Origin: Corynebacterium sp. UBA2622
Lineage (GTDB): Bacteria > Actinomycetota > Actinomycetes > Mycobacteriales > Mycobacteriaceae
DNA length: 64,000 bases
NCBI RefSeq assembly: GCF_002339505.1
Contig: NZ_DDJO01000017.1
Location: 109,924 to 173,923 of the forward strand
Direction: 5' to 3'
The notes under the pieces were generated by a model that was not told where the DNA came from, ran no database searches, and saw nothing but the letters and a program-made list of their open reading frames with translations. The translations under genes were made by a program, and so were the position numbers. Positions 1 to 9,650 of this stretch are shown piece after piece. The first letter of the stretch is position 1; each line of letters begins with the position of its first letter.

Positions 1-56
1 ACTGAGGGGGTCAGTTCAACGGGGGAGCACCCCTTCGGAGCATTCGGGGGAATGTC

Positions 57-644
57 ATGGCGGGCGGTATTTCGGGGCAGAGGTCTGACCAGCAGCTTGT
101 CGAGGCCTACATGGGCGGCGATCCGCGCGCCTTCGCGGCGATCGTGCAACGCCACAAGACGCGTCTGACCTACGTGGCCAGGCGCTACTCGCGCAACGAG
201 AACGACGTGGAGGACATCCTGCAGGAGGCCCTCTTCAAGGCGTCGCGCAACATGCACACCTACCGCGCCGAGGCGACGCTGTCGACGTGGCTTCACCGCC
301 TGGTGATGAACACCGGTTTCGACCATGTCCGCGCGTCGCACAAACGCCGGCGCGACGTGAGCATCGACGACGACGAGCGGGTCTCGGCCGACGCGAACCC
401 GGCCCTCGCGCACGACCCCACCGCACACCTCGACCGCGCCATCGTGGTGCGCCAGGCGCTCGCCTCCCTGCCCGAGGCCCAGCGCCGGGCTCTTCTGCTC
501 ATCGACGTCGCCGGCCTGACCATCGACCGCGCCGCCGCAGAAATGGGGGTCCAGCCGGGGACGGTGAAGTCGCGCCGGGCGCGGGCGCGGGTGGCTCTGA
601 CCCGCGCCATGGAGCCGGCGGAGGCGTCGAAAAACATTGCCTAG
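57..644 (+). CDS. sigM: ECF-type RNA polymerase sigma factor, SigM-like
   Basis: A 195-residue extracytoplasmic-function sigma factor that would direct RNA polymerase to a stress regulon. Region 2 spans about residues 15-95 (DVEDILQEALFKA, then STWLHRLVMN) and region 4 about 135-185 (LPEAQRRALLLIDVAGLTI followed by a PGTVKSRRARAR helix-turn-helix). A G-rich ribosome-binding stretch lies just before the ATG. It precedes trxB and trxA, the usual order for corynebacterial sigM, whose regulon in C. glutamicum includes thiol-redox genes. No anti-sigma gene follows; the 90-base gap to trxB is non-coding. The assignment to SigM rather than another ECF factor rests mainly on synteny. Confidence 0.85.
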   Translation: MAGGISGQRSDQQLVEAYMGGDPRAFAAIVQRHKTRLTYVARRYSRNENDVEDILQEALFKASRNMHTYRAEATLSTWLHRLVMNTGFDHVRASHKRRRDVSIDDDERVSADANPALAHDPTAHLDRAIVVRQALASLPEAQRRALLLIDVAGLTIDRAAAEMGVQPGTVKSRRARARVALTRAMEPAEASKNIA

Positions 645-734
645 CTCGGCAATCAGCGGGGTGTGGGGGCCCGAAGTAGACTGGCCCAACGTACAAGAAC
701 GCCCCGATTGCCTAGTTGGAAGATGTAGGACAGC

Positions 735-1763
735 ATGACGAACCCCGGCTTCAACTTTGTTGTGCCCAAGCAGGACCTCACCTCCGAGCCGGAGGCCGAC
801 GCCGCCGTCGAGACCGCAGGTACCGGGGGTGAAACGGAGGTCCGCGACCTCATCATCGTCGGCTCCGGGCCCTCCGGATACACCGCGGCTCTCTACGCCG
901 CGCGCGCCGAGCTGAACCCCCTGGTCTTCGAGGGTTACGAGTTCGGCGGCGAGCTGATGAACACCACCGAGGTGGAGAACTACCCCGGCTTCCAGAACGG
1001 CATCATGGGCCCGGACCTGATGATGGAGATGCGCGCCCAGGCCGAGAAGTTCGGTGCGGATCTTCGACCCGACCTCGTGGAGAGCGTGGACTTCACCGGC
1101 GAGGTGAAGAAGGTTGTGGTGGCCGGCGAGGAATACCGCGCCCGGGCCGTGATCCTCGCCACCGGCGCCGCGCCGCGCCACCTCGGTGTCCCGGGTGAGA
1201 CGGAGCTGACCGGCCGCGGCGTGTCCACCTGCGCCACCTGCGACGGGTTCTTCTTCAAGGACCACCACATCGCCGTGGTCGGCGGCGGTGACTCCGCGAT
1301 GGAGGAGGCGATCTTCCTCACCAAGTTCGGCTCCAAGGTTTCGCTCATCCACCGCTCCGAGAACTTCCGCGCCTCCAAGGTCATGCTCGAGCGCGCCCGG
1401 TCGAACGAGAAGATCGAGTTTGTCACCCACACCATCGTCGAGGAGGTCGTGGAGAAGAACGGCAAGGTCGCCGGGCTGAAGGTGTTGGACGTGCGCGACA
1501 ACACCGAGTCCGTCCTGGACGCCACCGCGATGTTCGTCGCCATCGGCCACGACCCGCGCTCCGGGTTCCTCGCCGGTCAGGTGGCCACGGACGAGAAGGG
1601 TTACGTCCTCGTTGACGAGCCCTCCACCCGCACCAACGTCGAAGGAATCTTCGCCTGCGGTGACCTGGTGGACACCACCTACCGCCAGGCCATCACCGCG
1701 GCCGGCTCCGGCTGCCGCGCCGCACTGGACGCGACCCACTACCTCGAGGCGCTCGGCGCGTAA
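735..1763 (+). CDS. trxB: Thioredoxin reductase (NADPH)
   Basis: A 342-residue flavoprotein that transfers electrons from NADPH through FAD to thioredoxin in the cytosol. The FAD-binding motif [14 protein letters not shown] is near residue 42, the redox-active CATCDG motif near 165 and the NADPH-binding [10 protein letters not shown] near 180; a C-terminal [14 protein letters not shown] motif is also present. About 35 residues precede the first beta strand, slightly longer than the usual start, so a later start is possible, although this one gives a continuous reading frame. Its partner thioredoxin gene follows 110 bases downstream. A TAGACT hexamer at 677-682 could be its -10 element, but no matching -35 was found. 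Confidence 0.95.
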   Translation: MTNPGFNFVVPKQDLTSEPEADAAVETAGTGGETEVRDLIIVGSGPSGYTAALYAARAELNPLVFEGYEFGGELMNTTEVENYPGFQNGIMGPDLMMEMRAQAEKFGADLRPDLVESVDFTGEVKKVVVAGEEYRARAVILATGAAPRHLGVPGETELTGRGVSTCATCDGFFFKDHHIAVVGGGDSAMEEAIFLTKFGSKVSLIHRSENFRASKVMLERARSNEKIEFVTHTIVEEVVEKNGKVAGLKVLDVRDNTESVLDATAMFVAIGHDPRSGFLAGQVATDEKGYVLVDEPSTRTNVEGIFACGDLVDTTYRQAITAAGSGCRAALDATHYLEALGA

Positions 1764-1873
1764 CCGCCCCGCGACACCTGCCGTCCGGGGTTTCGGCGCG
1801 GGCCACGCCCGGCACTAGTGTTAAACCTGTTAACTGAAGTTGCACCCCGCCCCAGACAAAGTCAGGAGAACCC

Positions 1874-2197
1874 ATGAGCGCCCCCATCGACGTCACGCAG
1901 GCCACCTTCAAGTCCGAGGTCATCGAATCGGACATCCCGGTACTCGTGGACTTCTGGGCGCAGTGGTGCGGCCCCTGCAAGAAGCTTTCCCCGATCCTCG
2001 ACGAGGTCGCCGCCGAGATGGGGGAGAGGGTCAAGGTGGCCAAGGTGGACGTGGACGCCGAGCGCACCCTGGGCGCGATGTTCCAGGTCATGTCGATCCC
2101 GACCGTCCTCATCTTCAAGGGCGGCGAGATGGTGGATCAGTTCGCCGGTGTGCAGCCGAAAGAGGACATTGTCGCCCGCGTGGAGAACCTGCTCTAG
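1874..2197 (+). CDS. trxA: Thioredoxin
   Basis: A 107-residue classic thioredoxin that reduces protein disulfides in the cytosol and is recycled by the upstream TrxB. The active site WCGPCKK is near residue 32 in the usual DFWAQWCGPC context, and the cis-proline loop is seen as SIPTVLIF. Length and domain are complete. The start is fixed by a good AGGAG ribosome-binding site six bases before the ATG. The short spacing from trxB suggests a sigM-trxB-trxA expression unit, which is common in actinobacteria; the naming trxA or trxC varies between genomes. Confidence 0.95.
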   Translation: MSAPIDVTQATFKSEVIESDIPVLVDFWAQWCGPCKKLSPILDEVAAEMGERVKVAKVDVDAERTLGAMFQVMSIPTVLIFKGGEMVDQFAGVQPKEDIVARVENLL

Positions 2198-2273
2198 GGC
2201 CCCGCGCCGGTACGATTAGATCCGTTCACCCTTCGTTCACAAACTGCGTTTCATCGGTCCAGGAAGGTACCCA

Positions 2274-3458
2274 GTGACAGAGACTCTCCGTGTAGGCGAT
2301 TCGAGCGCTCGCGTGGCCGAGGTCCGCTCGACCCTTGCGCGGCTGGGCATGCTCGACGACTTCGGCGGCCACGTCAGCGACTGGAACAACCGGCAGTTCT
2401 CGCGCGAGGACCTGCTTTTCGACGACTCCCTGAGCGAAGCGCTCAAAGCATTCCAGCAGTCCCGGGGCATCGTGCCCACCGGAGACATCGACACCGTCAC
2501 CCTCCGCGAGCTGCGCGAGGCCTCCTACACCCTGGGTGCCCGCGTCCTGTCCTACGAGCCGAGCCAGGTCTTCGTCGGCGACGACGTGCGCCAGCTGCAG
2601 CAGCAGCTCCAGGACCTCGGGTTCTACGCCCACCGCCTGGACGGGCACTTCGGCCCCCGCACGCACGAGGCCCTCGCGTCCTACCAGCTCAACTACGGGC
2701 TGCAGGATGACGGAGTGTGCGGCCCCGACACCCTCCACGCCCTGAGCCTGCTGGGCCGGCGCATCACCGGCGGCTCCGCCCAGGCCATCCGCGAGCGCGA
2801 GAACGTGCGGGAGGCGGGCCCCCGCCTGGCCGGCAAGCGCGTGGTCATCGACCCCGACCTGGGCAAGGACGACCGCGGCATGACGGTCACCGGCCCCTAC
2901 GGCGACATCACGGAGGAGGAGATCCTCTGGGATCTGGCCCAGCGCATCGAGGGCCGCATGATCGCCGCCGGGGTGGAGACCATCCTGTCCCGCCCGCGCG
3001 GTGACAACCCCTCGACCAAGTCCCGCGCCGACCTCGCAAACAGCTTCAACGCCGATCTCCTCATCTCCCTGCAGCTGGACCGCTATGAAAACGACAAGGC
3101 CAACGGCGTGGCCTCCTTCTACTTCGGCTCCGAGGCCGGGGCCTCATCCATGACGGGTGAGACGCTCTCCGGTTACATCCAGCGAGAGATCGCGGCCCGC
3201 ACCAGCCTGCGCAACTGCTTCAACCACGGGCGGACGTGGGAGCTGCTGCGCATGACCAAGATGCCCTCCATCGAGGTCGTCCTGGGTTACCTGACCAACC
3301 CCGGTGACGTCGCCGTGGTCACCGACCCACGCCAGCGCGATGCCATCGCCGAGGCAATCGTGGTGGCCATCAAGCGCCTCTACCTGCTCGAGGAGGACGA
3401 CATGCCCACGGGCACCTACACCTTCTCCGAGCTGCTGCGCGAGGAGGGCGCAAGCTAA
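2274..3458 (+). CDS. cwlM: CwlM, amidase-fold cell-wall regulator with lost zinc ligands
   Basis: A 394-residue protein starting at GTG, with two N-terminal peptidoglycan-binding repeats (about residues 5-80 and 95-165, the second ending DGVCGPDTLHAL) and a C-terminal Amidase_3 fold (about 185-375). In active amidases the first zinc ligand sits in a DPGHGG loop; here it reads VVIDPDLGKDDRG. The later histidine of SLHxN is replaced in SLQLDR. Two ligands are therefore missing, although the glutamates in ITEEEI and SIEVVLGYLTN remain. In mycobacteria CwlM is a non-enzymatic PknB substrate that activates MurA, and this sequence fits that role. It has no signal peptide, consistent with cytosolic action. 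Confidence 0.9.
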   Translation: MTETLRVGDSSARVAEVRSTLARLGMLDDFGGHVSDWNNRQFSREDLLFDDSLSEALKAFQQSRGIVPTGDIDTVTLRELREASYTLGARVLSYEPSQVFVGDDVRQLQQQLQDLGFYAHRLDGHFGPRTHEALASYQLNYGLQDDGVCGPDTLHALSLLGRRITGGSAQAIRERENVREAGPRLAGKRVVIDPDLGKDDRGMTVTGPYGDITEEEILWDLAQRIEGRMIAAGVETILSRPRGDNPSTKSRADLANSFNADLLISLQLDRYENDKANGVASFYFGSEAGASSMTGETLSGYIQREIAARTSLRNCFNHGRTWELLRMTKMPSIEVVLGYLTNPGDVAVVTDPRQRDAIAEAIVVAIKRLYLLEEDDMPTGTYTFSELLREEGAS

Positions 3459-3480
3459 CCGACTCCCCGCAGCCGCGGAA

Positions 3481-4812
3481 TCATGACACCGAGTAGCGCG
3501 TCGTCCGCGTCGACCCCCGCCGCGTGACCTCGCCCTTCTCCACCAGGTGGCGGAGGGCCCGGTACGCCTGTTGCTGGCTCACCCCGGCCCTCTCCGCTAC
3601 CTGTGCGCTGGAGGCTTCCCCGAGATCGCGGAGCGCGCCGAGCACATCCCCCCTCACCGACGCCGCGCGGCCGGCGGGCACCGCAGCAATGGTGACGGTG
3701 ACCGCCTGCGAGTGCGTGCCCGAGTACGAGGGGGCGGCGAAACCCCGGGCCAGCATCTCGCGGGCCGCGTCCGCGGCACCAGTACCCGCGCCCCTGGTCA
3801 CACCGGTGTGGGCAATGGCGGTGGTGAGGTGCAGCGAGCGCGGTGCGAACGACGGGGCCCCGCCCAGAACGTCCTCCGCCGTAATCCCGCGCGGCAGCGG
3901 CCCGGGGCTGGTCACGGTGCGGCGGTCCTCGTCCACGTGGACGTAGATGGCGCCCGGGAGGGTGTAGTCCCGGTGCAGGAGGGCGTTCAACACGAAGGGC
4001 AGGGCGTTGCCCACCGTCTCGGCACCCGGCGTGGCGCCCGTGAGGCGCTCCACCAGCACCGGCAGGGCCGCCCGGCTGCGCCACGTGGAGCGCGGGGTAC
4101 GCGCATCCGCGACCACCACCTGGTGGAAAGGCAGGTGGCGCGTTATGGACTCCTCCGTGCCGAAAAGCAGAATGGCGCCCAGGGAAAGAGGCTCGCCCGA
4201 ATCGTTGCGGAACCCCAGGGCCCGCACAAGCGAATCGTCGCCGCGCTGGGCCAGGGCTGAGTTGCCCCCGTGGGAGGCGGTGAGGCGCCGGTAGGCGGCG
4301 AAGGCCCCGGGGTCAAGATCGGAGGGCGAGGCTCCGGCTGCGGGGGAGGTCGCCCAGTCGACACCGTTGGCGTCCCGGTAGCGGGTGAAGAGCTCCGCCG
4401 GGGGCAGGCCCTCGTCCACGGCTACACCGGAGGAGTTCAGCGAGCGGGCGCGGTAGACACCCCATGCCGTCGCAACGGGTGTCGGGCTCGCGGCGACGGA
4501 GAGGGCCACGACCGGCTGGCCCTCCACGGCGGCCACTTCCACGGCGACATCGAGGGGAGGAGCGGTGTAACGGCGGATGGCCGCCGCCAGCTGAACCGGG
4601 TCGGTGTGGTCGCCGTGGAAGGGGTGGCACCCGGAGATCGAACCGTCCCCGCCGACCCCGACCAGGAGGGTACCGCCCCGGCTGTTGGCCAGGGCCGCCA
4701 TTCGCTCGATCACCGCACGCTCGTTGATGTAGGCGGAGGAAACCCGACGCGCGAATGAAACGTCGATACCTTCCCCGCGTGCAATGATCTGCTGAATTTC
4801 CCCGGGTCCCAT
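3481..4812 (-). CDS. AlbA_2/Schlafen-type ATP-binding domain protein with C-terminal winged helix
   Basis: A 443-residue protein of unknown role. The N-terminus (about residues 1-120) resembles the AlbA_2 or Schlafen AAA_4 domain: MAALANSRGGTLLVGVGGDGSI is followed by GCHPF. The middle contains a helicase-related region with LNALLHRDYTLPGAIYVHV. The last 65 residues look like a MarR/IclR-type winged helix (ASSAQVAERAGVSQQQAYRALRHLVEKGEV). The domain order resembles putative transcriptional regulators of the COG2865 type. It converges on cwlM with a 22-base gap. A TAATCT hexamer at 4819-4824 (minus strand) lies 6 bases before the ATG, suggesting a leaderless transcript independent of the par genes. 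Confidence 0.7.
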   Translation of the reverse strand: MGPGEIQQIIARGEGIDVSFARRVSSAYINERAVIERMAALANSRGGTLLVGVGGDGSISGCHPFHGDHTDPVQLAAAIRRYTAPPLDVAVEVAAVEGQPVVALSVAASPTPVATAWGVYRARSLNSSGVAVDEGLPPAELFTRYRDANGVDWATSPAAGASPSDLDPGAFAAYRRLTASHGGNSALAQRGDDSLVRALGFRNDSGEPLSLGAILLFGTEESITRHLPFHQVVVADARTPRSTWRSRAALPVLVERLTGATPGAETVGNALPFVLNALLHRDYTLPGAIYVHVDEDRRTVTSPGPLPRGITAEDVLGGAPSFAPRSLHLTTAIAHTGVTRGAGTGAADAAREMLARGFAAPSYSGTHSQAVTVTIAAVPAGRAASVRGDVLGALRDLGEASSAQVAERAGVSQQQAYRALRHLVEKGEVTRRGSTRTTRYSVS

Positions 4813-4818
4813 GCCGAC

Positions 4819-4824
4819 AGATTA
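4819..4824 (-). promoter_or_regulatory. Putative -10 element of leaderless AlbA_2-domain gene
   Basis: On the minus strand the hexamer TAATCT is followed by GTCGGC and then the ATG at 4812, so transcription would start at or next to the start codon. No ribosome-binding site is visible. This is an inference from spacing only. Confidence 0.45.
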
Positions 4825-4870
4825 CATCATTGTGAGCCGCGTGACTGAATGGTTGATTGAATTGATTGAT

Positions 4871-5524
4871 TCAGCTGGCGGGTGCCCAAGCGAGAAGGTC
4901 CTCGACTTCCCGGGCGCTGAGGAGATCGCGGTCGGGCGGAAGCGGGAGGCGCAGACGGGGAACGACGGGATGGTCCTCCCGCACCTGGAAACCCGCCGAC
5001 TCCAGGATGGCGGCATCCACGAGACCGATGCGCGCCGCGTTCCGCAGTACGGAGGCGGAGAGTCCCGTGCGCGCATCACCCTCGGGCCTGAGCCCGAAAA
5101 CCTCAAGTGCATCGGCTCCGGCCTCTGTTGCCGCCATAATCACGGAGTCGAGGAGGACGGCCTCCCAGCCGCGGTGCTGGGCGGTGGAGTCCAGATGCAT
5201 GCTTGTGATCAGCCACGCGTCCCGTGACGCCGGGGCGGTGGGCATGCGTACCGCCCCCGGGGCCTCGGCGGCGGGGCAGAAGAGAACGGTGGCGAAAGCC
5301 CCGACCGATGAATGCCCCTCGGCGATGCTGAAGCCCGCCACCGCCTGCTCACGGGCGCGTCTCTCCAGCCAGACGCTTTTGTCTAATTCCGACACAGTGT
5401 CGAAATACCGTTCCCCGAGGGGGTCCACCTCCCAGAACACGCTTTCGGCGGTGAGCCGGTGCATCCGGCCCAGGTTGGCGGCGGTGAGAGGGACCACCCG
5501 CACCCGCTCGCCCGGCCCACCCAC
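4871..5524 (-). CDS. GNAT-family N-acetyltransferase-like protein
   Basis: A 217-residue protein with the weak but recognisable layout of a GCN5-related acetyltransferase. The region AGFSIAEGHSSVGAFATVLFCPAA around residue 60 would be the central strands, and SMHLDSTAQHRGWEAVLLDSVI around 110 resembles the acetyl-CoA-binding strand and helix (a GxG-like HRGW turn). It starts at GTG only 10 bases after the parB stop, so it is likely the third gene of a parA-parB operon. A gene of unknown function in this slot downstream of parB is common in corynebacteria. Substrate cannot be inferred. Confidence 0.6.
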   Translation of the reverse strand: MGGPGERVRVVPLTAANLGRMHRLTAESVFWEVDPLGERYFDTVSELDKSVWLERRAREQAVAGFSIAEGHSSVGAFATVLFCPAAEAPGAVRMPTAPASRDAWLITSMHLDSTAQHRGWEAVLLDSVIMAATEAGADALEVFGLRPEGDARTGLSASVLRNAARIGLVDAAILESAGFQVREDHPVVPRLRLPLPPDRDLLSAREVEDLLAWAPAS

Positions 5525-5534
5525 AGCGTGAGCC

Positions 5535-6638
5535 CTAGTCCGCGCCCTGGATCAGGGACATGATGCGCTCGAAGTCCTCCCGGTCCCCGAACTCCACGAC
5601 GATCTTGCCCTTGCGCTTGCCCATGGTCACCGAGACGCGGGTGTCCCAGACGTCCGCGAGGCGCTCGGCGGCGGCGCTGACGAACTCCGGTTGTGGCTGC
5701 GGCTCACGCTTCGGGCGCTCCGGCACGATGCCGTTGTTGTTGAGCAGCGTCACGGCCTCCTCGGTGGCCCGAACGCTCATGCCCTCGGCGACGACCCGGT
5801 CGGCGAGGTTCTCCTGGGCGGTGGCGGTGGCGTCGCCAAGCTTGATGCCCATGAGGGCGCGGGCATGGCCCGCGGAGAGGACACCGGCGGCCACGCGGCG
5901 CTGCACGGGAACCGGGAGGTTGAGAAGCCGGATGGAGTTGGTGATCACCGGGCGGGAGCGGCCGAGCCTGTCGGCGAGCTGCTCCTGCGTTACCCCGAAC
6001 TCCTGGAGCAGCTGCTGGTAGGCGGCGGCCTCCTCGAGGGGGTTGAGCTGCACGCGGTGGATGTTCTCCAGCAGCGCGTCGCGGAGCATGTCCGCGTCGT
6101 TGGTTTCGCGGACGATCGCAGGGATCTGCTTCAACCCCGCCTTGGACGCGGCGCGCCAGCGGCGCTCGCCCATGATGAGCTCGAAGCCCTCCGCGGTCTC
6201 GCGGACGACAATCGGCTGGAGCAACCCGAACTCGCGGATGGAGTGCACCAGCTCGGACAGCTCGTCCTCGTCGAAGACGCGCCGCGGCTGCTTCGGGTTC
6301 GGCTGGATCTGGCCCAGCGGCACCTCCTGGTAGCGCGCGCCCATCGGCACCGGCTGCTTCACCTTCTCCGTGTCCGCGACCACGGTCGGGGCCCCGGGTA
6401 TGGAGGGGGCACCCGGGATGCGCGGGCGGCCGCGGGGCGGGAGCTTGTCGCCCGGGACCGCCTGGGCGGAGGGCTTTTCCGCGGGAGTGTCCCGCGCACC
6501 CTTCGAACCGCCGATGATCACGTCGGCGGCTCCGTCCCCGAGCCGTCCGGTCTTCCCGGTCTTGTCCGTCGCCTCGGGGTTGGAGGGGATGAGGGCCGCG
6601 AGACCCCGGCCGAGACCGCCCTTACGTTCCTGCGCCAT
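5535..6638 (-). CDS. parB: Chromosome-partitioning protein ParB
   Basis: A 367-residue centromere-binding CTPase that loads at parS sites and spreads to form the segregation complex. The basic start [18 protein letters not shown] is the ParA-interacting peptide. The CTP/ParB motif [12 protein letters not shown] lies near residue 160, the preceding [14 protein letters not shown] near 192, and the helix-turn-helix ([25 protein letters not shown]) near 215. A dimerisation domain ends the protein. A linker of about 90 residues rich in Gly, Pro and Ala follows the N-terminal peptide, longer than in Bacillus. It is separated from parA by two bases. No convincing parS site was found within this window. 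Confidence 0.95.
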   Translation of the reverse strand: MAQERKGGLGRGLAALIPSNPEATDKTGKTGRLGDGAADVIIGGSKGARDTPAEKPSAQAVPGDKLPPRGRPRIPGAPSIPGAPTVVADTEKVKQPVPMGARYQEVPLGQIQPNPKQPRRVFDEDELSELVHSIREFGLLQPIVVRETAEGFELIMGERRWRAASKAGLKQIPAIVRETNDADMLRDALLENIHRVQLNPLEEAAAYQQLLQEFGVTQEQLADRLGRSRPVITNSIRLLNLPVPVQRRVAAGVLSAGHARALMGIKLGDATATAQENLADRVVAEGMSVRATEEAVTLLNNNGIVPERPKREPQPQPEFVSAAAERLADVWDTRVSVTMGKRKGKIVVEFGDREDFERIMSLIQGAD

Positions 6639-6640
6639 GG

Positions 6641-7702
6641 TTACTCTCCATCCTCCTGGACTGTCTGGTGATCATCGATGCGGGCCGCACCCGCCTCTGG
6701 TTCGACGTCGGGGGCGTCCTCGACATCCGCCGCGTCCGCCCCGTCGAGCTGCCTCGCCACCTCGGGGCTCACTCCGATCGGGCCCGTCGTCTCATGCGGC
6801 TGGTAGTCACCGCGTTCCGCCAGCTCGCGCGCGGCGTCGATGTAGGCCAGCGCGCCGCGCGAACCGGGGTCGTAATCCACAACGGTCTGTCCGTACCCGG
6901 GGGCCTCCGAGACCTTCACCGACCTGGGAATGACGTTGCGCAGCACCACCTGGCCGAACTGGTTGCGCACCTCGGAGGCGACCTCCTCCGACAACTTGGT
7001 CCGGGCGTCGAACATGGTGAGCAGGATGCCCGAGATGTGCAGGTTGTGGTTCAGGTGCTCGCGGATCATCCCGATGTTGCCCAGCAGCTGGCCCACGCCC
7101 TCGAGGGCGTAGTACTCGCACTGGATGGGAATCATGACCTCGTCGACCGCGGTCATGGCGTTGATGGTCAGAAGGCCCAGGGAGGGCGGGCAGTCGATGA
7201 AGACGTAGTCGAAGCCCTCCCGCTCGAGGAAGCCCCGGCGCAGGGCGTCATGCAGGCGATATTCGCGGCGCACGAGGCTCACAAGCTCGATCTCCGCGCC
7301 CGCGAGGTCGATTGTGGCGGGGATGCAGAAGAGGTTCGGGTTGCCCGGGCTCGCCTGCATCGCCTCCGCGGCCTGTGCCTCGCCGATGAGAATCTCGTAG
7401 CTGGAGACGGTGCCGGCGCGGTGCTCGGCACCGAGGGCGGTGGAGGCGTTGCCCTGGGGGTCGAGGTCGATCACGAGGACCTTCAGGCCCTGTCGCGAGA
7501 GCGCCGCCGCCATGTTCACGGAGGTGGTGGTCTTGCCCACGCCGCCCTTCTGGTTGGCCACGGTGATCACACGCGGCTGCGCCGGCTTGGGTAGCTTCTT
7601 CATGCCGGAGCTGAAGCGCGCGGCGCGGCGCGCCGCCGCCGCGATGGGGGTGTCATCCCACTGGTTGCTCTCGTCCACGGGACCGTCCATCTGTCCGTTC
7701 AT
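6641..7702 (-). CDS. parA: Chromosome-partitioning ATPase ParA
   Basis: A 353-residue Walker-type ATPase that moves the ParB-parS complex. The deviant Walker A motif [12 protein letters not shown] is near residue 50, Walker A' [13 protein letters not shown] near 75 and Walker [15 protein letters not shown] near 160. An N-terminal extension of about 40 residues and a C-terminal acidic tail of about 50 residues (rich in Asp, Glu and Ala) lie outside the core. The 102-base spacer before it holds two TTAACCC repeats on the plus strand (7767-7773 and 7776-7782) and a possible TAGGGT -10 on the minus strand, so parAB may have its own promoter. Confidence 0.96.
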   Translation of the reverse strand: MNGQMDGPVDESNQWDDTPIAAAARRAARFSSGMKKLPKPAQPRVITVANQKGGVGKTTTSVNMAAALSRQGLKVLVIDLDPQGNASTALGAEHRAGTVSSYEILIGEAQAAEAMQASPGNPNLFCIPATIDLAGAEIELVSLVRREYRLHDALRRGFLEREGFDYVFIDCPPSLGLLTINAMTAVDEVMIPIQCEYYALEGVGQLLGNIGMIREHLNHNLHISGILLTMFDARTKLSEEVASEVRNQFGQVVLRNVIPRSVKVSEAPGYGQTVVDYDPGSRGALAYIDAARELAERGDYQPHETTGPIGVSPEVARQLDGADAADVEDAPDVEPEAGAARIDDHQTVQEDGE

Positions 7703-7804
7703 CTATCCGCCTAACCCTGCCTGCCTCGGTACCGCGTGTGCTCCGTCCACCCCGGAGACAACTCCCTTAACCCCATTAACCCTAGTGTGTCCCAGCCACA
7801 TCGG

Positions 7805-8467
7805 TTAGCGCCGCCGGGGGATTCGGATCAGGGTCGTCGGCTCCTCCAGTACAGAGGCGCCGACCGTGAAAACCTCCGCCTCGCCACCGCGCGCCCGGGC
7901 AATCTGGGCGCGGTCACGCTCGAGCTCCTCGGCTACGCTCGCGCCCTTCATCGCGATCATCGACCCGCCCACCTTCACGAGCGGCAGCGACCAACCGGCC
8001 AGCTTGCCCAGCGGGGCGACGGCGCGGGATGTCACGACGTCGAAAAGCGACTTCTTCTGTTCCTCCGCACGGCCGCGCACGACGGTGACATTGTCCAGCC
8101 CGAGCTGATCCTTCACCTCGCTGAGGTACGTGGAGCGCTTGAGCAGCGGCTCGATGAGGGTGATGTCCAGGTCGGGCCGCGCGATGGCCAGCGGGATGCC
8201 GGGGAGGCCGGCCCCGGAACCGATGTCGGCAACCCGCAGCCCCGAGCCCTCAACCGCCTCGGAGAGGACCGCGCAGTTGAGGATGTGCCGGGACCACAAC
8301 CGGGGAACCTCCTTCGGGCCGATGAACCCGCGGATGGAGGCCACCTCCGCGAGGGAGCGGTGGTATTCGCGCGCCAGGTCCAGCCGCTCCCCGAAAATCT
8401 CCCCGGCGGCCGCGGGAACGGGCTCGGGGGCGGAAGACGCCCCGGGATCGGGTAATTCGTCTGACAC
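7805..8467 (-). CDS. rsmG: 16S rRNA (guanine-N7)-methyltransferase RsmG
   Basis: A 220-residue SAM-dependent methyltransferase that methylates 16S rRNA at G527 (E. coli numbering) in the 530 loop. The SAM-binding motif [16 protein letters not shown] is near residue 90, preceded by the family motif [30 protein letters not shown] near 150 is also typical. Loss of RsmG gives low-level streptomycin resistance in relatives; this copy looks intact. It lies upstream of parA in the same orientation, the usual gidB-parA-parB order. The N-terminal 25 residues are low-complexity and the exact start is less certain than the domain. Confidence 0.93.
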   Translation of the reverse strand: MSDELPDPGASSAPEPVPAAAGEIFGERLDLAREYHRSLAEVASIRGFIGPKEVPRLWSRHILNCAVLSEAVEGSGLRVADIGSGAGLPGIPLAIARPDLDITLIEPLLKRSTYLSEVKDQLGLDNVTVVRGRAEEQKKSLFDVVTSRAVAPLGKLAGWSLPLVKVGGSMIAMKGASVAEELERDRAQIARARGGEAEVFTVGASVLEEPTTLIRIPRRR

Positions 8468-8603
8468 GGCTGTGCTCTCCTTCGGCTGGGGTCCGGAGGC
8501 CTGCCGCGCGGCGGGCCTGCCTCGTGCCCTCCGACTCTAGTAAACAGCCCCAACACCGGCCCAATGCGCGGCCAACGGTGCAGCGTACGTCGGGGGACCG
8601 TGC

Positions 8604-8649
8604 AAAAGAGCCGCGGCCCGGGATACGTGGAGGGTATCCGGGCCGCGGC
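8604..8649 (-). terminator. Rho-independent terminator after yidC
   Basis: A hairpin with arms 8610-8626 and 8634-8649 (16 base pairs with one bulged G, loop of about 7) is followed on the minus strand by TCTTTT. It lies just beyond the yidC stop and separates the rpmH-rnpA-yidD-yidC unit from rsmG. Confidence 0.8.
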
Positions 8650-8672
8650 GGTGGGGCGCGGAAAAGCGGGGG

Positions 8673-9650
8673 CTAGCTGCCCTGGCGGCGTTGCTTCTTG
8701 CTGCGCTTGTCCACGCGGCGGGAGCCGACCTGCGGAGCGAGCGCGGCCTTCGCCTGACGCTTCTGCTCCTCCTCGAGGGCCTCCTCCTTGTCCATCTTGT
8801 CGTAGACGATGCGGGTCTGGAAGAAGGTCCACACGTTGTTGGCCAGCATGTAGAACAGCAGGCCGATGTGCCAGAGCGCACCGGACGCGAGGATCATGAA
8901 CGGGAAGACCCAGAGCATCATCTTGTTCATCATCTGCATCTGGTTTTCCATCATCGCCGCGTTGTCGCTGGCGGGCGCGGCCGTCTTGCCGGAGGCGCGA
9001 CGCTCGTTCTGGCGGTCGATGGACAACCGGGCGTTGAGGTGGGTGAACACCGCGGAGATCAGCAGCAGCGGCAGGCACACCATGATGATGTTGGTGCGGG
9101 TGAAGTCCAGCCCGGTGAAGGCACCGAAGGCGCTTTCCGGCATGGACATGTAGGCCGACAGCGGCACGCCGAAGAAGTCGGCGTCGAGGAAGGAGCGGAC
9201 GTCATCCGGGGAGAAGATGTAGTTCGCGGTGTTGCGGTTGTCCTCCACGCTCATCCCGAGGGAGCCCGGGCCGGTGCCGGTGCGGTTGAAGGAGCGCAGC
9301 ACGTGGAACAGACCCAGGAACACGGGCATCTGCACCAGCGGGACGATGCAGGAGGCCAGCGGGTTGGTGCCCGCTTCCTTGTAGAGCTTCTGCGTCTCCT
9401 CCGCCATCTTCTGCTGGTCGTTCTTGTACTTGGCGCGGATCTCCTGCATCTTCGGCTGCATCTCCTGCATCCGGCGCATGGACCGCATCTGGTTGACCAT
9501 CGGCTTCACCAGAAGCACGCGGATGGTGAAGGTGAGGAAGACGATCGCGAGGATCCACGAGAACCCGGAGTCCGGGGAGAAGAGGTATCCGAAAATCTTG
9601 TGCCAGAACCACAGCACTGCTGAGATCGGCCAGTAAATGAAATTCAGCAC
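8673..9650 (-). CDS. yidC: Membrane protein insertase YidC/OxaA
   Basis: A 325-residue inner-membrane insertase for Sec-dependent and Sec-independent membrane proteins. It has the Gram-positive-style layout: an N-terminal membrane helix (about residues 5-20), a cytoplasmic helical hairpin (residues 50-95, [18 protein letters not shown]), and membrane helices near 105, 185 and 235, with the conserved [20 protein letters not shown]. The C-terminus is highly basic ([15 protein letters not shown]), suited to ribosome contact. It starts at GTG and overlaps the yidD stop by seven bases, indicating translational coupling in the rpmH-rnpA-yidD-yidC operon. Confidence 0.95.
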   Translation of the reverse strand: MLNFIYWPISAVLWFWHKIFGYLFSPDSGFSWILAIVFLTFTIRVLLVKPMVNQMRSMRRMQEMQPKMQEIRAKYKNDQQKMAEETQKLYKEAGTNPLASCIVPLVQMPVFLGLFHVLRSFNRTGTGPGSLGMSVEDNRNTANYIFSPDDVRSFLDADFFGVPLSAYMSMPESAFGAFTGLDFTRTNIIMVCLPLLLISAVFTHLNARLSIDRQNERRASGKTAAPASDNAAMMENQMQMMNKMMLWVFPFMILASGALWHIGLLFYMLANNVWTFFQTRIVYDKMDKEEALEEEQKRQAKAALAPQVGSRRVDKRSKKQRRQGS

